From Streptosporangiaceae bacterium (lineage in GTDB: Bacteria; Actinomycetota; Actinomycetes; Streptosporangiales; Streptosporangiaceae), in the NCBI GenBank assembly GCA_025964715.1, contig JAOPYH010000502.1, positions 1 through 45,176 on the forward strand: a stretch of DNA of 45,176 nucleotides, given 5' to 3'. A program made the position numbers and the translations under genes. This document shows, piece by piece, positions 1 to 9,301 of the stretch; within the stretch, counting starts at the first letter, position 1; each line of letters starts with the position of its first letter. The notes below the pieces were generated by a model, which was not told where the DNA came from, did no database searches, and was given only the letters and a program-made list of their open reading frames with translations.

Positions 1-538
1 CGAAGACAGCCTGGACATCGAGACCTGCGAGGGCGCGGCGACCATCGGCCTGGAACTGGTGGACACCGTGCCGTCGTTCGACGCCGTCCTGATTGCTCTC
101 GGCGGCGGGGCGCTGGCCACCGGTGTAGGTCATGTGGTGAAGACCTGGGCGCCCGAAGTCGAGGTGATCTGCATCCAACCGCTGGGCGCACCGGCGATGA
201 CGCACTCGTGGCGCCAACGGCGCGTCGTCACCACCGACTCGACCAACACCATCGCTGACGGCGTCGCCGGCCGGCGTCCCATCCCGGCCGTCCTGGACGA
301 CCTCCTCCTGGTCGCTGACGACGCCGTCCTGGTCCAGGAGGCGTCCATCATCGCCGGTATGCGGATGCTCCTTGACCACGCTGGCCTTGTCGTCGAACCG
401 TCGGCCGCGCTCGGCATCGCGGCAATCCTCGAAGACCGTGACCGCTTCGCCAGCCGACACGTAGTCACCATCGTGTGCGGCAGCAACGTCGACCTAGGTG
501 CCTATCACCGCTGGGTCGGTGCGGCTCACAGGTCTTGA
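1..538 (+). CDS. PLP-dependent threonine/serine dehydratase, C-terminal part (5' end outside window)
   Basis: The reading frame is open from base 2 and stops with TGA at 536-538, so only about the last 178 residues are present. The visible part carries the fold-type II PLP enzyme signature: an EGAATIGLEL segment followed by the Gly-rich phosphate-binding loop LIALGGGALATG. A C-terminal segment VVEPSAALGIAAIL and VTIVCGSNVD follow in the order expected for threonine dehydratase / serine racemase-like enzymes. Such enzymes deaminate L-threonine or L-serine to the 2-oxo acid. The PLP lysine lies upstream of the window. No ACT regulatory domain follows, so this resembles the short, catabolic-type or unassigned members rather than biosynthetic IlvA. 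The exact substrate cannot be told. The gene converges with the SDR gene downstream. Confidence 0.85.
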   Translation, partial: EDSLDIETCEGAATIGLELVDTVPSFDAVLIALGGGALATGVGHVVKTWAPEVEVICIQPLGAPAMTHSWRQRRVVTTDSTNTIADGVAGRRPIPAVLDDLLLVADDAVLVQEASIIAGMRMLLDHAGLVVEPSAALGIAAILEDRDRFASRHVVTIVCGSNVDLGAYHRWVGAAHRS

Positions 539-815
539 CAATTGCTCGATCCACGAGGACCGGGGCCCTCTGTGGTCGCCCGCGGGGAATACTGCACACT
601 CCGAATAGATGCTCTGCGCCAGGCACTGCGCCGTTGCGTCTGTCGCAACAGGGTCGGCCGGGAGAGAGGGCCCGACCGGATATCGGCCGCTGCGGGTGCG
701 CGATACCCGCTGACAGCCGTCTGTGCGGCGCGAGCAGTGTCCGTACAGCGGATCGGTATGCGTACACCGCACTCCATGATCGGGGGCGCCGACCCGATGA
801 ACCGCGTAGTGGCGG
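539..815. other. Convergent intergenic region with repeat copy A
   Basis: The 277 bases between the stop codons of the dehydratase and the SDR gene hold no convincing gene. They contain a short inverted repeat (GGTCGG at 652-657, CCGACC at 671-676) that could be a weak terminator stem, and copy A of a diverged 38-bp direct repeat (585-622). Confidence 0.5.
585..622 (+). repeat. Imperfect direct repeat, copy A (partner at 2315-2352)
   Basis: This 38-base stretch matches 2315-2352 at 29 of 38 positions without gaps, in the same orientation. The shared core includes TGCAC, CCGAATA and GCGCCAG. The two copies bracket the SDR/TetR pair. Both lie outside genes, so coding constraint does not explain the similarity. 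Confidence 0.6.
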
Positions 816-1556
816 CTAACCTTGGGCGGTCGGGCGGATGGTGACATCGCCGATTTCGACGTCGTGGGGCTGTTCGATGGCGAAGGCGATGACGCGGGCG
901 ACGGCTTCTGGCGCGATGGCGAACTCGCCCATGTTGCGGCGGATCTGCTCGCGGACGTGAGCGTTGTCGATCGAGTCGGCGAGTTCGGTGCGGACAAAGC
1001 CCGGCGACACCGCTGTCGTCCGCAGCAGGCCATCGGTCGACTCTCGCCGCAGCCCTTCCATGAGAGTGCGAACGGCGTTCTTGGTCGCGGCGTAGACGGC
1101 CTGCGTAGGGACGATCTTCAAGCCGGACGTCGAGACCGTTGTCACCAGGTGGCCGTGGCCCTGTCGTTGGAATACCGGCAGCGCGGCAGCGATGCCGTGG
1201 AGTACCCCGCGGAGGTTGACATCGATCATCGCCGACCAACCGTCGACGTCGAGGTCGGCTACGGGCCCGATCTTGCTGACGCCGGCGTTACTCATCAGCA
1301 CGTCGAGCCGGCCGAACTCCGCCACGGCCCGGCCGACAAGTCCTTCGAGGTCCTCACGCCGAGTGACGTCCGTGGCGCAGGTGATGGCACGTCCACCGCG
1401 GTCGCGGATGGCCTGGGCGAGCTCGTCGAGGCGCTGTGTCCGGCGCGCACCGAGGACGACGGCCGCGCCGCGCTCGGCGAGCAGGCGGGCCGTGGCCTCG
1501 CCGATGCCACTGCTCGCTCCGGTGATGGCGACGACCTTGCCGCTGATGGCTGTCAT
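816..1556 (-). CDS. Short-chain dehydrogenase/reductase (classical SDR)
   Basis: A 246-residue classical SDR, the usual length. The N-terminal Rossmann loop TGASSGIGEA binds NAD(P), NAG sits near the end of beta-4, and YAATK carries the catalytic Tyr and Lys. PGFVRTEL is the segment after the catalytic site. The protein should be a cytosolic NAD(P)-dependent oxidoreductase; its substrate cannot be read from sequence. I start it at the ATG at 1556 (MTAISGK) because AAGGG stands seven bases upstream; an upstream in-frame start (1571) would include that ribosome site. It is transcribed divergently from the TetR gene. The shared 92-base spacer holds two copies of a palindrome, so the TetR protein very probably controls this gene. 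Confidence 0.9.
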   Translation of the reverse strand: MTAISGKVVAITGASSGIGEATARLLAERGAAVVLGARRTQRLDELAQAIRDRGGRAITCATDVTRREDLEGLVGRAVAEFGRLDVLMSNAGVSKIGPVADLDVDGWSAMIDVNLRGVLHGIAAALPVFQRQGHGHLVTTVSTSGLKIVPTQAVYAATKNAVRTLMEGLRRESTDGLLRTTAVSPGFVRTELADSIDNAHVREQIRRNMGEFAIAPEAVARVIAFAIEQPHDVEIGDVTIRPTAQG

Positions 1557-1575
1557 AAGGAATCCCTTCACCGTA

Positions 1576-1595
1576 AAGTGGACACGTGTCCGCTT
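1576..1595. promoter_or_regulatory. TetR-type operator, copy 1 (20-bp near-perfect palindrome)
   Basis: The core GGACACGTGTCC (1580-1591) is a perfect 12-bp palindrome. With its flanks it forms AAGTGGACACGTGTCCGCTT, complementary in 9 of 10 positions per arm. It lies between the divergent SDR and TetR starts and is the likely binding site of the TetR dimer. The second copy is centred 29 bp away. Confidence 0.8.
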
Positions 1596-1608
1596 GGCTC
1601 AGCCTACC

Positions 1609-1620
1609 GGACACGTGTCC
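1609..1620. promoter_or_regulatory. TetR-type operator, copy 2
   Basis: An exact second copy of GGACACGTGTCC, also followed by GCTT as in copy 1. Its centre is 29 bp from the centre of copy 1. It sits 28 bases upstream of the TetR start codon, consistent with autoregulation and with shared control of both divergent promoters. Confidence 0.8.
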
Positions 1621-1648
1621 GCTTAACTGGCCGTCGAGCAGAGGAACG

Positions 1649-2200
1649 ATGGACTCAACCCGCCGCCGGGCCGACGCAGCTGACAATCGCGCACGGATCA
1701 TCCGGGCCGCACGAGTGCTCATCGCGAACGCAGACGAGTTGAAGCTCAACGCGGTCGCCAAGCAGGCAGGGGTCGGCCAGGGCACCCTCTACCGGCACTT
1801 TCCGACCCGCGAGGATCTACTCGCCGAGGTCTATCGGGAGGATGTCGACGAGCTCGTGGCGGCAGCGCCGGCGCTGCTCGCCGAGTATGAGCCGCTCACC
1901 GCGCTGGCTCGCTGGTTCGACCGGGTGGTCGACTATGCGCAGGTCAAGCGCGGAGTGTTCGCCGCCGTCGAAGTGGCGGTGTGGCGGGACCTCTCCGCAC
2001 ACAGCCTCGGCCCGATCGGTGATGCGCTCACCACACTCCTCGACGCCGGCAAAGCCGACGGGACCATCCGCTCGGACGTCGATGCCCGTGACGTCATCCT
2101 CCTCATCGGCTATCTGACCCGCCTCGAGCAGGCCGAGTGGGACGGCAGGGCCCGGCACCTGCTCCAGGTCGTCCTCGACGGATTGCGCCGTCGCGAATGA
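1649..2200 (+). CDS. TetR/AcrR family transcriptional regulator
   Basis: A 183-residue TetR-family repressor. Residues about 10-60 form the DNA-binding domain, with the recognition-helix segment AGVGQGTLYRHFPTRE that is diagnostic for the family. The remainder is the variable ligand-binding and dimerisation domain (TetR C-terminal domain of the SACE_7040-like type is possible). The ATG at 1649 is chosen because GAGGAA precedes it by a few bases and the HTH then starts at the usual distance. Longer in-frame starts run back through the operator. It is divergent from the SDR gene, and the twin palindromes between them make the SDR its likely target. The ligand is unknown. Confidence 0.92.
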   Translation: MDSTRRRADAADNRARIIRAARVLIANADELKLNAVAKQAGVGQGTLYRHFPTREDLLAEVYREDVDELVAAAPALLAEYEPLTALARWFDRVVDYAQVKRGVFAAVEVAVWRDLSAHSLGPIGDALTTLLDAGKADGTIRSDVDARDVILLIGYLTRLEQAEWDGRARHLLQVVLDGLRRRE

Positions 2201-4025
<1,825 letters not shown>

Positions 4026-4038
4026 CCGAGCGGGGGAC

Positions 4039-4659
4039 ATGCGCACGATCAGGCAACCCGGCCTCCGGGAATTGGAAATCCGCCGCTCGCGGTTCGTCTG
4101 TGCGCTGGGTCGGGTCGCGACCGAGCAGGAGGCGCAGGAGTTCATCGCCGGACGCCGCCGGGAGCATCGCACGGCCACGCACAACTGCACCGCCTACATC
4201 CTGGGTCAGCACGCTGACATCACCCGGAACAGCGACGACGGCGAGCCGGCCGGAACGGCCGGCCTTCCGATGCTGGAGGTCCTCGCCCGCCGTGACCTCA
4301 CCGGAACCGTGGCCGTGGTCAGCCGGTATTTCGGCGGGATCAAGCTGGGCGCGGGCGGCCTGATCCGTGCGTACGGGCAGGTGGTGGCGGCGACGGTCGA
4401 CGCGGTCGGCGTGGTCGAGCGCCGGCCGGTCGTCACGGTCACCGTGACGACCGGCCATGCGCGCGCGGGCAGGCTTCAGCGCGACCTGCACTCCTCTCCG
4501 TACTCGCCCGGCGAGTCCCGCTACGGCCACCAGGCGGAGTTCGACGTCGTGGTCCCCGAGGCCGAGCTGGACGCCTTCGACGCCTGGGTCGCGGCCACCA
4601 GCGGCGGGCAGGCGTCGACCCGGCATGGCGCGCGCGGCCACATCGACGTGGCGGTGTGA
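4039..4659 (+). CDS. YigZ/IMPACT family protein (UPF0029)
   Basis: A 206-residue protein of the YigZ/IMPACT family, the usual length. Residues about 10-115 form the conserved Impact N-terminal domain, with ATHNCTAYILG, NSDDGEPAGTAG and SRYFGGIKLGAGGLIRAYG; this last block is the family signature. The C-terminal ferredoxin-like domain (DUF1949) is recognisable by position. Bacterial members are poorly defined functionally; the eukaryotic relative IMPACT regulates translation through GCN2. The start at 4039 is preceded by a G-rich stretch, and the frame is also open far upstream inside gdhA, which is only a shadow. It follows gdhA by 13 bases. Confidence 0.9.
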   Translation: MRTIRQPGLRELEIRRSRFVCALGRVATEQEAQEFIAGRRREHRTATHNCTAYILGQHADITRNSDDGEPAGTAGLPMLEVLARRDLTGTVAVVSRYFGGIKLGAGGLIRAYGQVVAATVDAVGVVERRPVVTVTVTTGHARAGRLQRDLHSSPYSPGESRYGHQAEFDVVVPEAELDAFDAWVAATSGGQASTRHGARGHIDVAV

Positions 4660-4789
4660 CGAGCAGGCCGTTGCTCCCGGTTCGGCGGACCCCTCCGCAG
4701 GTCGCCGTGGCCGTGGACGCGGTTGCCCGCCTCGCCGGTGGAACCGGCACACCAGCGAATCTTCAACCCCGCGATCGCGTCCTTGATCC

Positions 4790-4960
4790 GGTGTTGACGT
4801 AGTTGAACGCCCCATCGGCGGCGTCGGCGGGCAGCCCACGGCCGGCGAGGTCGCGGGTGCCATCGGGATTGTCGAACAGCTCCACCCGCCGGTCGCGTAC
4901 GGCCGCCTCACGACGGCGGGCGAAGGCCGCCAATTCAGTCCGCGCCCGGCTTGCGGCTCG
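4790..4960 (-). pseudogene. Relic of a DUF222/HNH-endonuclease family gene
   Basis: On the minus strand, about 55 residues look like the central part of the actinobacterial DUF222 (13E12 repeat) family that usually carries a C-terminal HNH nuclease. Visible pieces are ARTELAAFARRREAAV, RRVELFDNPDGTRDLAGRG and LPADAADGAFNYVN. Just after NYVN the frame runs into a short unrelated tail and a TGA near 4763, and a neighbouring frame takes over (IKDAIAGLKIRWCAG). There is no start, no N-terminal domain and no HNH motif. I read it as a decayed fragment. The family call is from memory of its conserved motifs. Confidence 0.55.
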
Positions 4961-5042
4961 GTGCTGGGGTGCCCGGTGCCGCCGGCGGTCGGCAGGATAG
5001 GTTCGCCGCTGGACCCGAGCGGGACTGAAGGAAGAGGTGGGC

Positions 5043-5786
5043 ATGCAGGATGCGATCAAGGCCGAAACGGTGCGGATCTCCGGCCACGGCGGTGACGAGA
5101 TCGAGGCATACCTCGCGCGGCCCCTGGACTCGGGCCCGCACGGGAGCGTGATCGTGATCCACCACATGCCGGGCTACGACTCGGCCACCAAGGAGATCGT
5201 CCGGACCTTCGCCGCCAACGGATACGCCGCGATCTGCCCGAACCTGTACTGGCGCGAGGCTCCGGGTGCCAGCCCGGACGACGCGGCCGCGGCGGCGCGG
5301 GCCTCGGGCGGCGTGCCGGACGAGCGCCTGGTCGGGGACGTGGGCGGGGCCGCCGCGTATCTGCGGTCGCTGTCCTCGGCCAACGGCAAGGTCGGGGTCA
5401 TCGGTTACTGCTCCGGCGGGCGCCAGGCCTTTCTCGCGGCCTGCAGCCTGCCCCTCGACGCGGCGGTGGACTGCTACGGCGCCTTCGTCGTCGGCACTCC
5501 GCCGGACGGGTTTCCGCTGCAGGTCGGTCCGCTCATCGACCGCGCCGCGGACCTGGGCTGCCCGCTGCTCGGGCTGTTCGGCGCTGAGGACTCCTATCCG
5601 GCGCCGGAGGAGAACGCCAAGCTCGCGCAGGAGCTGACCGACCTGGGCAAGACCTTCGACTTCCACACCTTCGACAACGCGGGTCACGCGTTCTTCGCCG
5701 TGGACCGCCCGAGCTACCGCCCGGAGGCCGCGGTCGAGGGATGGCAGCGCATCTGGGACTGGTTCGGCCGCCACCTGGCCGCGTAG
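5043..5786 (+). CDS. Dienelactone hydrolase family protein
   Basis: A 247-residue alpha/beta hydrolase of the dienelactone hydrolase family. Motifs are the early strand VIVIHHMPGYD, the nucleophile elbow GYCSGG with Cys near residue 123 (Cys replaces Ser, as is typical of this family), an Asp in FGAEDSYP and the catalytic His in FDNAGHAFF. These form the Cys-Asp-His triad. True carboxymethylenebutenolidases act in chlorocatechol degradation, but most actinobacterial members are unassigned, and no catechol pathway genes are near. GGAAGAGG lies just before the ATG at 5043; a GTG six bases earlier is an alternative start. The DUF6295 gene begins 14 bases after the stop, suggesting one transcript. 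Confidence 0.9.
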   Translation: MQDAIKAETVRISGHGGDEIEAYLARPLDSGPHGSVIVIHHMPGYDSATKEIVRTFAANGYAAICPNLYWREAPGASPDDAAAAARASGGVPDERLVGDVGGAAAYLRSLSSANGKVGVIGYCSGGRQAFLAACSLPLDAAVDCYGAFVVGTPPDGFPLQVGPLIDRAADLGCPLLGLFGAEDSYPAPEENAKLAQELTDLGKTFDFHTFDNAGHAFFAVDRPSYRPEAAVEGWQRIWDWFGRHLAA

Positions 5787-5800
5787 AGGAGCTACCGGGA

Positions 5801-6097
5801 ATGTGCACCTATCGCACCGAGAAGATCAAGATCACTGGCAGTGGGAAGGGCGCGCAGGGCTGGTTCCGGCTCAGCGACGCGACCGTCTACTTCGACCACC
5901 CGCAGCACGCACCCGCCGAGCACACGCTGAACATCGACTTCATCAACCCGGAGCGGGGGCCGTCGGCCCGGGTAGCGGTGGAGCTGACCGCTGAGGCGGC
6001 GCGCGACCTCGTGCAAGCGATCCTCACCACACTCGACTCCGTGCCGCCCGGCCTGGTGGAGGCCTCCGGCGCCGTGCGGGGGAGCGCCGAAGGCTGA
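5801..6097 (+). CDS. DUF6295 family small protein
   Basis: A 98-residue protein that matches the actinobacterial DUF6295 family from its start (MCTYRTEKIKITGSGKG) through the conserved centre (DATVYFDHPQHAPAEHTLN and IDFINP). No signal peptide or membrane segment is visible. The function of the family is unknown. It starts 14 bases after the dienelactone-hydrolase-type gene, with GAGGAG about ten bases before the ATG, so the pair is probably one operon. The family is often small, single-domain and cytosolic, as here. Confidence 0.8.
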   Translation: MCTYRTEKIKITGSGKGAQGWFRLSDATVYFDHPQHAPAEHTLNIDFINPERGPSARVAVELTAEAARDLVQAILTTLDSVPPGLVEASGAVRGSAEG

Positions 6098-6108
6098 CGC
6101 GGCCGCGT

Positions 6109-7041
6109 CTACCGGCCTGGTGGGCCGTGCGCCATGAGGGCCTGCAGCACCGCCTGGACGACGGGGCGGTCACGGCTGCCCCTCCGGATCAGCGCGACGA
6201 CGTCACGCCCGGCGCCGTCCGCCTCCACCTCCAGGACCCGGACGTTCGGCCATCGGTCCACGTCGCTGGAGGCGGGGATCAGGGCGACGCAGCCGTCCGT
6301 GCCCACCAGGACGGCGACGACGGCATAGTCGTTCGTCCGGTGCACGATGTCGGGGGTGAAACCGGCCTGCCGGCACAGCGAGGGGACGAGCCGCCCGAAA
6401 TGGCTGCCGCGGTCCCCGGCGATCCAGCGCTCCCCCGCCAGGCTGCCCACCGGCACCGGGCCGCGGTGGCGCGCCAGGGGATGACCGGCCGGAACCGCGA
6501 GCCGTACGGGGTCACGAAAAAGGCCCTCCTGGTGCAGGCCTCCAGAGAGCCGGAGCGGCGCGGTGTCATAGGAGGGGACCACGGCCAGATCCAGCTCACC
6601 GGACGGCACCGCCACGAGAGCCTCCTCGGTGGTCAGGCTGCGGCTCTCGACCCGCATGAGCGGATGCTCCCGGCGTAGGTCCACCAGCACGTGCGGAAGG
6701 ACCCGGATCGCCATGGTCTGCACGAGGCCCACCCGGACCATGCCGGAGACGGTGCCCTGGAGCCGCTCGACCGCGGCGCCGGCCTCCTCGAGCTCCCGCA
6801 GCACCCGCTCCGCCCGTACGGCCAGCTCGGCGCCCGCCTCGGTGAGCCGCAGGGTCCGGCCGACACGTTCGGTGAGCGGGGTGCCGACGGTCCGCTGGAG
6901 CGAGGCGAGTTGATGGCTGGCGGCCGACCGGCTGAGGAACAGCGCCTCGGCCGCGGCGGTCAGGGTGCCGCGCAGCCGCAACTCGTGCAGGAGGCGGAGC
7001 GCGGGTACCGGTAGCACTGGTGAACTATATCGAACGGTCAT
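6109..7041 (-). CDS. LysR family transcriptional regulator
   Basis: A 310-residue LysR-type regulator, the standard length. The N-terminal winged helix-turn-helix is seen in ALRLLHELRLRGTLTAAAE and LFLSRSAASHQLASLQRTVG, and LTEAGAELAVRAERVL is the linker helix. Residues about 90-300 form the periplasmic-binding-protein-like effector domain. The ATG at 7041 lacks an obvious Shine-Dalgarno sequence; a GTG eight codons in (at V9) is possible. It is divergent from the PLP-enzyme gene that starts at 7117, the classic arrangement for a LysR regulator and its target. The 75-base spacer holds an inverted repeat that could be its site. Confidence 0.93.
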   Translation of the reverse strand: MTVRYSSPVLPVPALRLLHELRLRGTLTAAAEALFLSRSAASHQLASLQRTVGTPLTERVGRTLRLTEAGAELAVRAERVLRELEEAGAAVERLQGTVSGMVRVGLVQTMAIRVLPHVLVDLRREHPLMRVESRSLTTEEALVAVPSGELDLAVVPSYDTAPLRLSGGLHQEGLFRDPVRLAVPAGHPLARHRGPVPVGSLAGERWIAGDRGSHFGRLVPSLCRQAGFTPDIVHRTNDYAVVAVLVGTDGCVALIPASSDVDRWPNVRVLEVEADGAGRDVVALIRRGSRDRPVVQAVLQALMAHGPPGR

Positions 7042-7042
7042 G

Positions 7043-7066
7043 GGCGGAAAGTTGAGCTTGTCCGCC
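7043..7066. promoter_or_regulatory. Candidate LysR binding region in divergent spacer
   Basis: GGCGGA (7043-7048) and TCCGCC (7061-7066) form a 6-bp inverted repeat separated by 12 bases. A second copy of the word GGCGGAAA lies at 7092-7099, nearer the target gene. Paired sites of this kind fit the recognition and activation sites of LysR systems, but the assignment is inferred from position only. Confidence 0.4.
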
Positions 7067-7116
7067 GGATGTCCTCCTGATCTCCTGGAACGGCGGAAAC
7101 GATCAGTGGAGGATCC

Positions 7117-8388
7117 ATGACCGGCACGACGAGCATTTCCCCCGGCAAGCCGCCATCCGACGGGCTTCCTTACCCGCCAGGGGCGATCCTGGCCGACACG
7201 CAGGCCCATCTCGCCAAGCTGGCCGAGGCCTGGCGGCATATCCGGCGGCGCCACGAGGCGGGGCTCGCGCTGCACAACGCCACGGGACTCGATCGGGGCC
7301 TGCGGCTGCCTGGCGAGATCGACCCGTGGATCCTGGACGACGAATGGGCCGGTGCGCTGTGCGAGGGCGAGGTCCGCGAGCTCGGCCTCGCACACCTCGG
7401 CGGAACGCCGGGCCGCCACGACGTCTTCGTCACCAACCGGCTCACCGCGGCGCTCTACGCCGCCGTGCAGGTCACCGTGCCCGCCGGCTCCACGGTGGTG
7501 GGGGTCTCACCGAGCTACAGCCACCCCGCGGTCGTACGGGCGGTCCGGGACGCCGGGGCCGACCTCGTCGACACCGCCGGCGTCGCGGAGTTCGAGCGGG
7601 CGCTGGAGGAGCACGGCGACGTGCGGGTGGTGGTCCTGACGAGGCTGGCGGTCACCTACGAGGCGTTGACGGAGGTGGAACTGCGCCGTGTCGTCGAGCT
7701 GGCGCACGCGCGTGGAATGCTCGTCGTCGTCGACGACGCCGGTGGAGCGCGGGTGGGCCCGGCCGTGCTCGGGCAGCCGCGCACGCTCGAACTGGACGTC
7801 GACCTCGGCGCCACGGGCATGGACAAGTACGGGCTCGCCGGGCCCCGCGTGGGCCTGCTGGGCGGGCGCGCGGACCTGGTCGCCAAGGCCCGGGCGCGCT
7901 CCTTCGAGCTCGGGACCGAGTGCCGTCCCATGCTCTATCCGGCCGTGGCCCGCAGCCTCGCGGGGTACCGGCCGCAGCGGGTCCGCGACCTCGTCGCCTC
8001 GACCCGGCAGGTGGGGGAGGCGCTGCGCGAACGGCTCGGTGACTGGGTGGAGCACACCCCCTTCATCACCAACATCCCTGGCGAGGCGATCCGCGTCGAG
8101 CTCGCGCGCCGGGCCGGCGCGGTCTCGGCCGGCCTCGCGGCGATCGAGGCCACGGCGGCCCTGGCCATGGTCCTGCTCCGCGACCACGGCCTGCTGACCG
8201 TCCACTTCGCGGGCATGCCGCCCGGCACGGCGGCACTGATGATCAAGTTCCTCCCGGAGACCACCGTCGCCGCCATCGGCGGCCCGCAGGCGTTCGCCGC
8301 GGCCGTGGACGGCTCACTTACCGAGGCGGCGTCCGTGGTCAACGATCACGAGGCCACCCGCCGGCTTCTCGTAGGTGCGCCGGGCTGA
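7117..8388 (+). CDS. PLP-dependent aminotransferase-fold enzyme, SelA/DgaE-like
   Basis: A 423-residue fold-type I PLP enzyme. The Asp that contacts the PLP ring nitrogen is probable in MLVVVDDAGGAR, and GATGMDKYGLAGPRVG contains the likely Schiff-base lysine; its K-x-G-L-G-P layout resembles SelA and 2-dehydro-3-deoxy-phosphogluconate-type DgaE lyases. Because no selenocysteine genes are nearby, an ammonia-lyase, aldolase or aminotransferase activity on a small amino acid is more likely than selenocysteine synthesis. GGAGGA ends a few bases before the ATG. The divergent LysR gene is its probable regulator. The substrate is unknown. Confidence 0.75.
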   Translation: MTGTTSISPGKPPSDGLPYPPGAILADTQAHLAKLAEAWRHIRRRHEAGLALHNATGLDRGLRLPGEIDPWILDDEWAGALCEGEVRELGLAHLGGTPGRHDVFVTNRLTAALYAAVQVTVPAGSTVVGVSPSYSHPAVVRAVRDAGADLVDTAGVAEFERALEEHGDVRVVVLTRLAVTYEALTEVELRRVVELAHARGMLVVVDDAGGARVGPAVLGQPRTLELDVDLGATGMDKYGLAGPRVGLLGGRADLVAKARARSFELGTECRPMLYPAVARSLAGYRPQRVRDLVASTRQVGEALRERLGDWVEHTPFITNIPGEAIRVELARRAGAVSAGLAAIEATAALAMVLLRDHGLLTVHFAGMPPGTAALMIKFLPETTVAAIGGPQAFAAAVDGSLTEAASVVNDHEATRRLLVGAPG

Positions 8389-8403
8389 GCCGGTCCTACT
8401 TAC

Positions 8404-8415
8404 TTGAACCCTCAA
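8404..8415. promoter_or_regulatory. MarR-like operator, copy 1
   Basis: TTGAACCCTCAA is an imperfect TTGAA-N2-TTCAA type palindrome. The reverse complement of the copy at 8441-8452 matches it at 11 of 12 positions. No marR gene is in the window, so the regulator would be encoded elsewhere. Confidence 0.55.
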
Positions 8416-8432
8416 ACAACTGCGCGTACAGT
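8404..8432 (+). promoter_or_regulatory. Promoter of the dioxygenase gene
   Basis: TTGAAC (8404-8409) and TACAGT (8427-8432) are separated by 17 bases, a good match to a housekeeping sigma-70 type promoter. The -35 box lies inside the first palindromic operator, so repressor binding would block RNA polymerase. Confidence 0.6.
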
Positions 8433-8440
8433 GGTTGTAA

Positions 8441-8452
8441 TTGAAGGTTCAA
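8441..8452. promoter_or_regulatory. MarR-like operator, copy 2
   Basis: TTGAAGGTTCAA has perfect TTGAA/TTCAA half-sites. It lies just past the predicted transcription start, 37 bp centre to centre from copy 1. The pair brackets the -10 box. Confidence 0.6.
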
Positions 8453-8524
8453 CATCGCGAGTGCACGGTTTGTACGGTTTTGCGGGGTATGACCGTTGCG
8501 TCCGCCTTGAGCGAGGATGACGTC

Positions 8525-9301
8525 ATGACCCGTACGCCAGTGCTCTACCTCAGCCATGGAGCTCCGCCCCTCGCCGACGACCGGCTGTGGACAGGCCAGC
8601 TCGCCCGCTGGTCGGGCGAGCTGGACCGGCCTACGGCGGTCCTGGTGGTCTCGGCCCACTGGGAGGAGGCCCCGCTCACGCTCGGCGCCACAACCACGGT
8701 GCCCCTGATCTACGACTTCTGGGGGTTCCCCGAGCACTACTACCAGGTGACCTATCCGGCTCCCGGGGCGCCGGAGCTCGCGGACAAGGTCCGCAAGCTA
8801 CTGCGCACCCCGCAGACCCCGGTGCACGACGACCCAGCCCGCGGCCTGGACCACGGCGCATACGTGCCGCTGGTCGAGATGTTCCCCGAGGCCGACGTCC
8901 CGGTGCTGCAGATCTCGATGCCCTCGCTGGACCCGCAGGTCCTGTACGAGGTCGGCCGCAGGCTCGCTCCGCTGCGGGACGAGGGCGTGCTCATCATCGG
9001 GAGCGGCTTTTTCACCCACAACCTCGGTGGCATGAACCGCGCGCTGCCGGGCGACCAGGCGCCCGACTGGTCGGCGGAGTTCGACGCCTGGGGCCGTGCG
9101 GCCCTCGACGCCCAGGACATCGACGCGCTTCTGGACTTCGAGGTCAAGGCTCCGAGCGGCCGCATCGCCCACCCGCGCACCGAGCACTTCGCCCCCCTCT
9201 TCGTCACGCTGGGCGCCGGCGAGGGCGATCAGGAGACGCAGCGCACCGTCATCGACGGGTTCTGGTACGGCCTCGCCAAGCGATCCATCCAGATCGGCTG
9301 A
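8525..9301 (+). CDS. Class III extradiol ring-cleavage dioxygenase, DODA-type (LigB family)
   Basis: A 258-residue member of the LigB-like, DODA/YgiD group. Expected metal-binding histidines are visible in YLSHGAP, VSAHWEE and the FFTHNLGG segment, with further conserved pieces PLIYDFWGFP and LDHGAYVPL. YgiD-type enzymes use Zn or Fe and open catechol-type rings such as DOPA; many actinobacterial members are of unknown substrate. The frame is open from 8441, but those bases form the operator, so I start at the ATG at 8525 (MTRTPVLYLSHG), which has GAGGA about nine bases upstream. Twin MarR-like operators over its promoter suggest induction by a phenolic or quinone compound. Confidence 0.9.
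   Translation: MTRTPVLYLSHGAPPLADDRLWTGQLARWSGELDRPTAVLVVSAHWEEAPLTLGATTTVPLIYDFWGFPEHYYQVTYPAPGAPELADKVRKLLRTPQTPVHDDPARGLDHGAYVPLVEMFPEADVPVLQISMPSLDPQVLYEVGRRLAPLRDEGVLIIGSGFFTHNLGGMNRALPGDQAPDWSAEFDAWGRAALDAQDIDALLDFEVKAPSGRIAHPRTEHFAPLFVTLGAGEGDQETQRTVIDGFWYGLAKRSIQIG

Noticed and set aside
535..540. TTGACA at the dehydratase stop as a promoter
   Set aside because: No -10 box at 16-18 bases and no gene on this strand downstream for over a kilobase.
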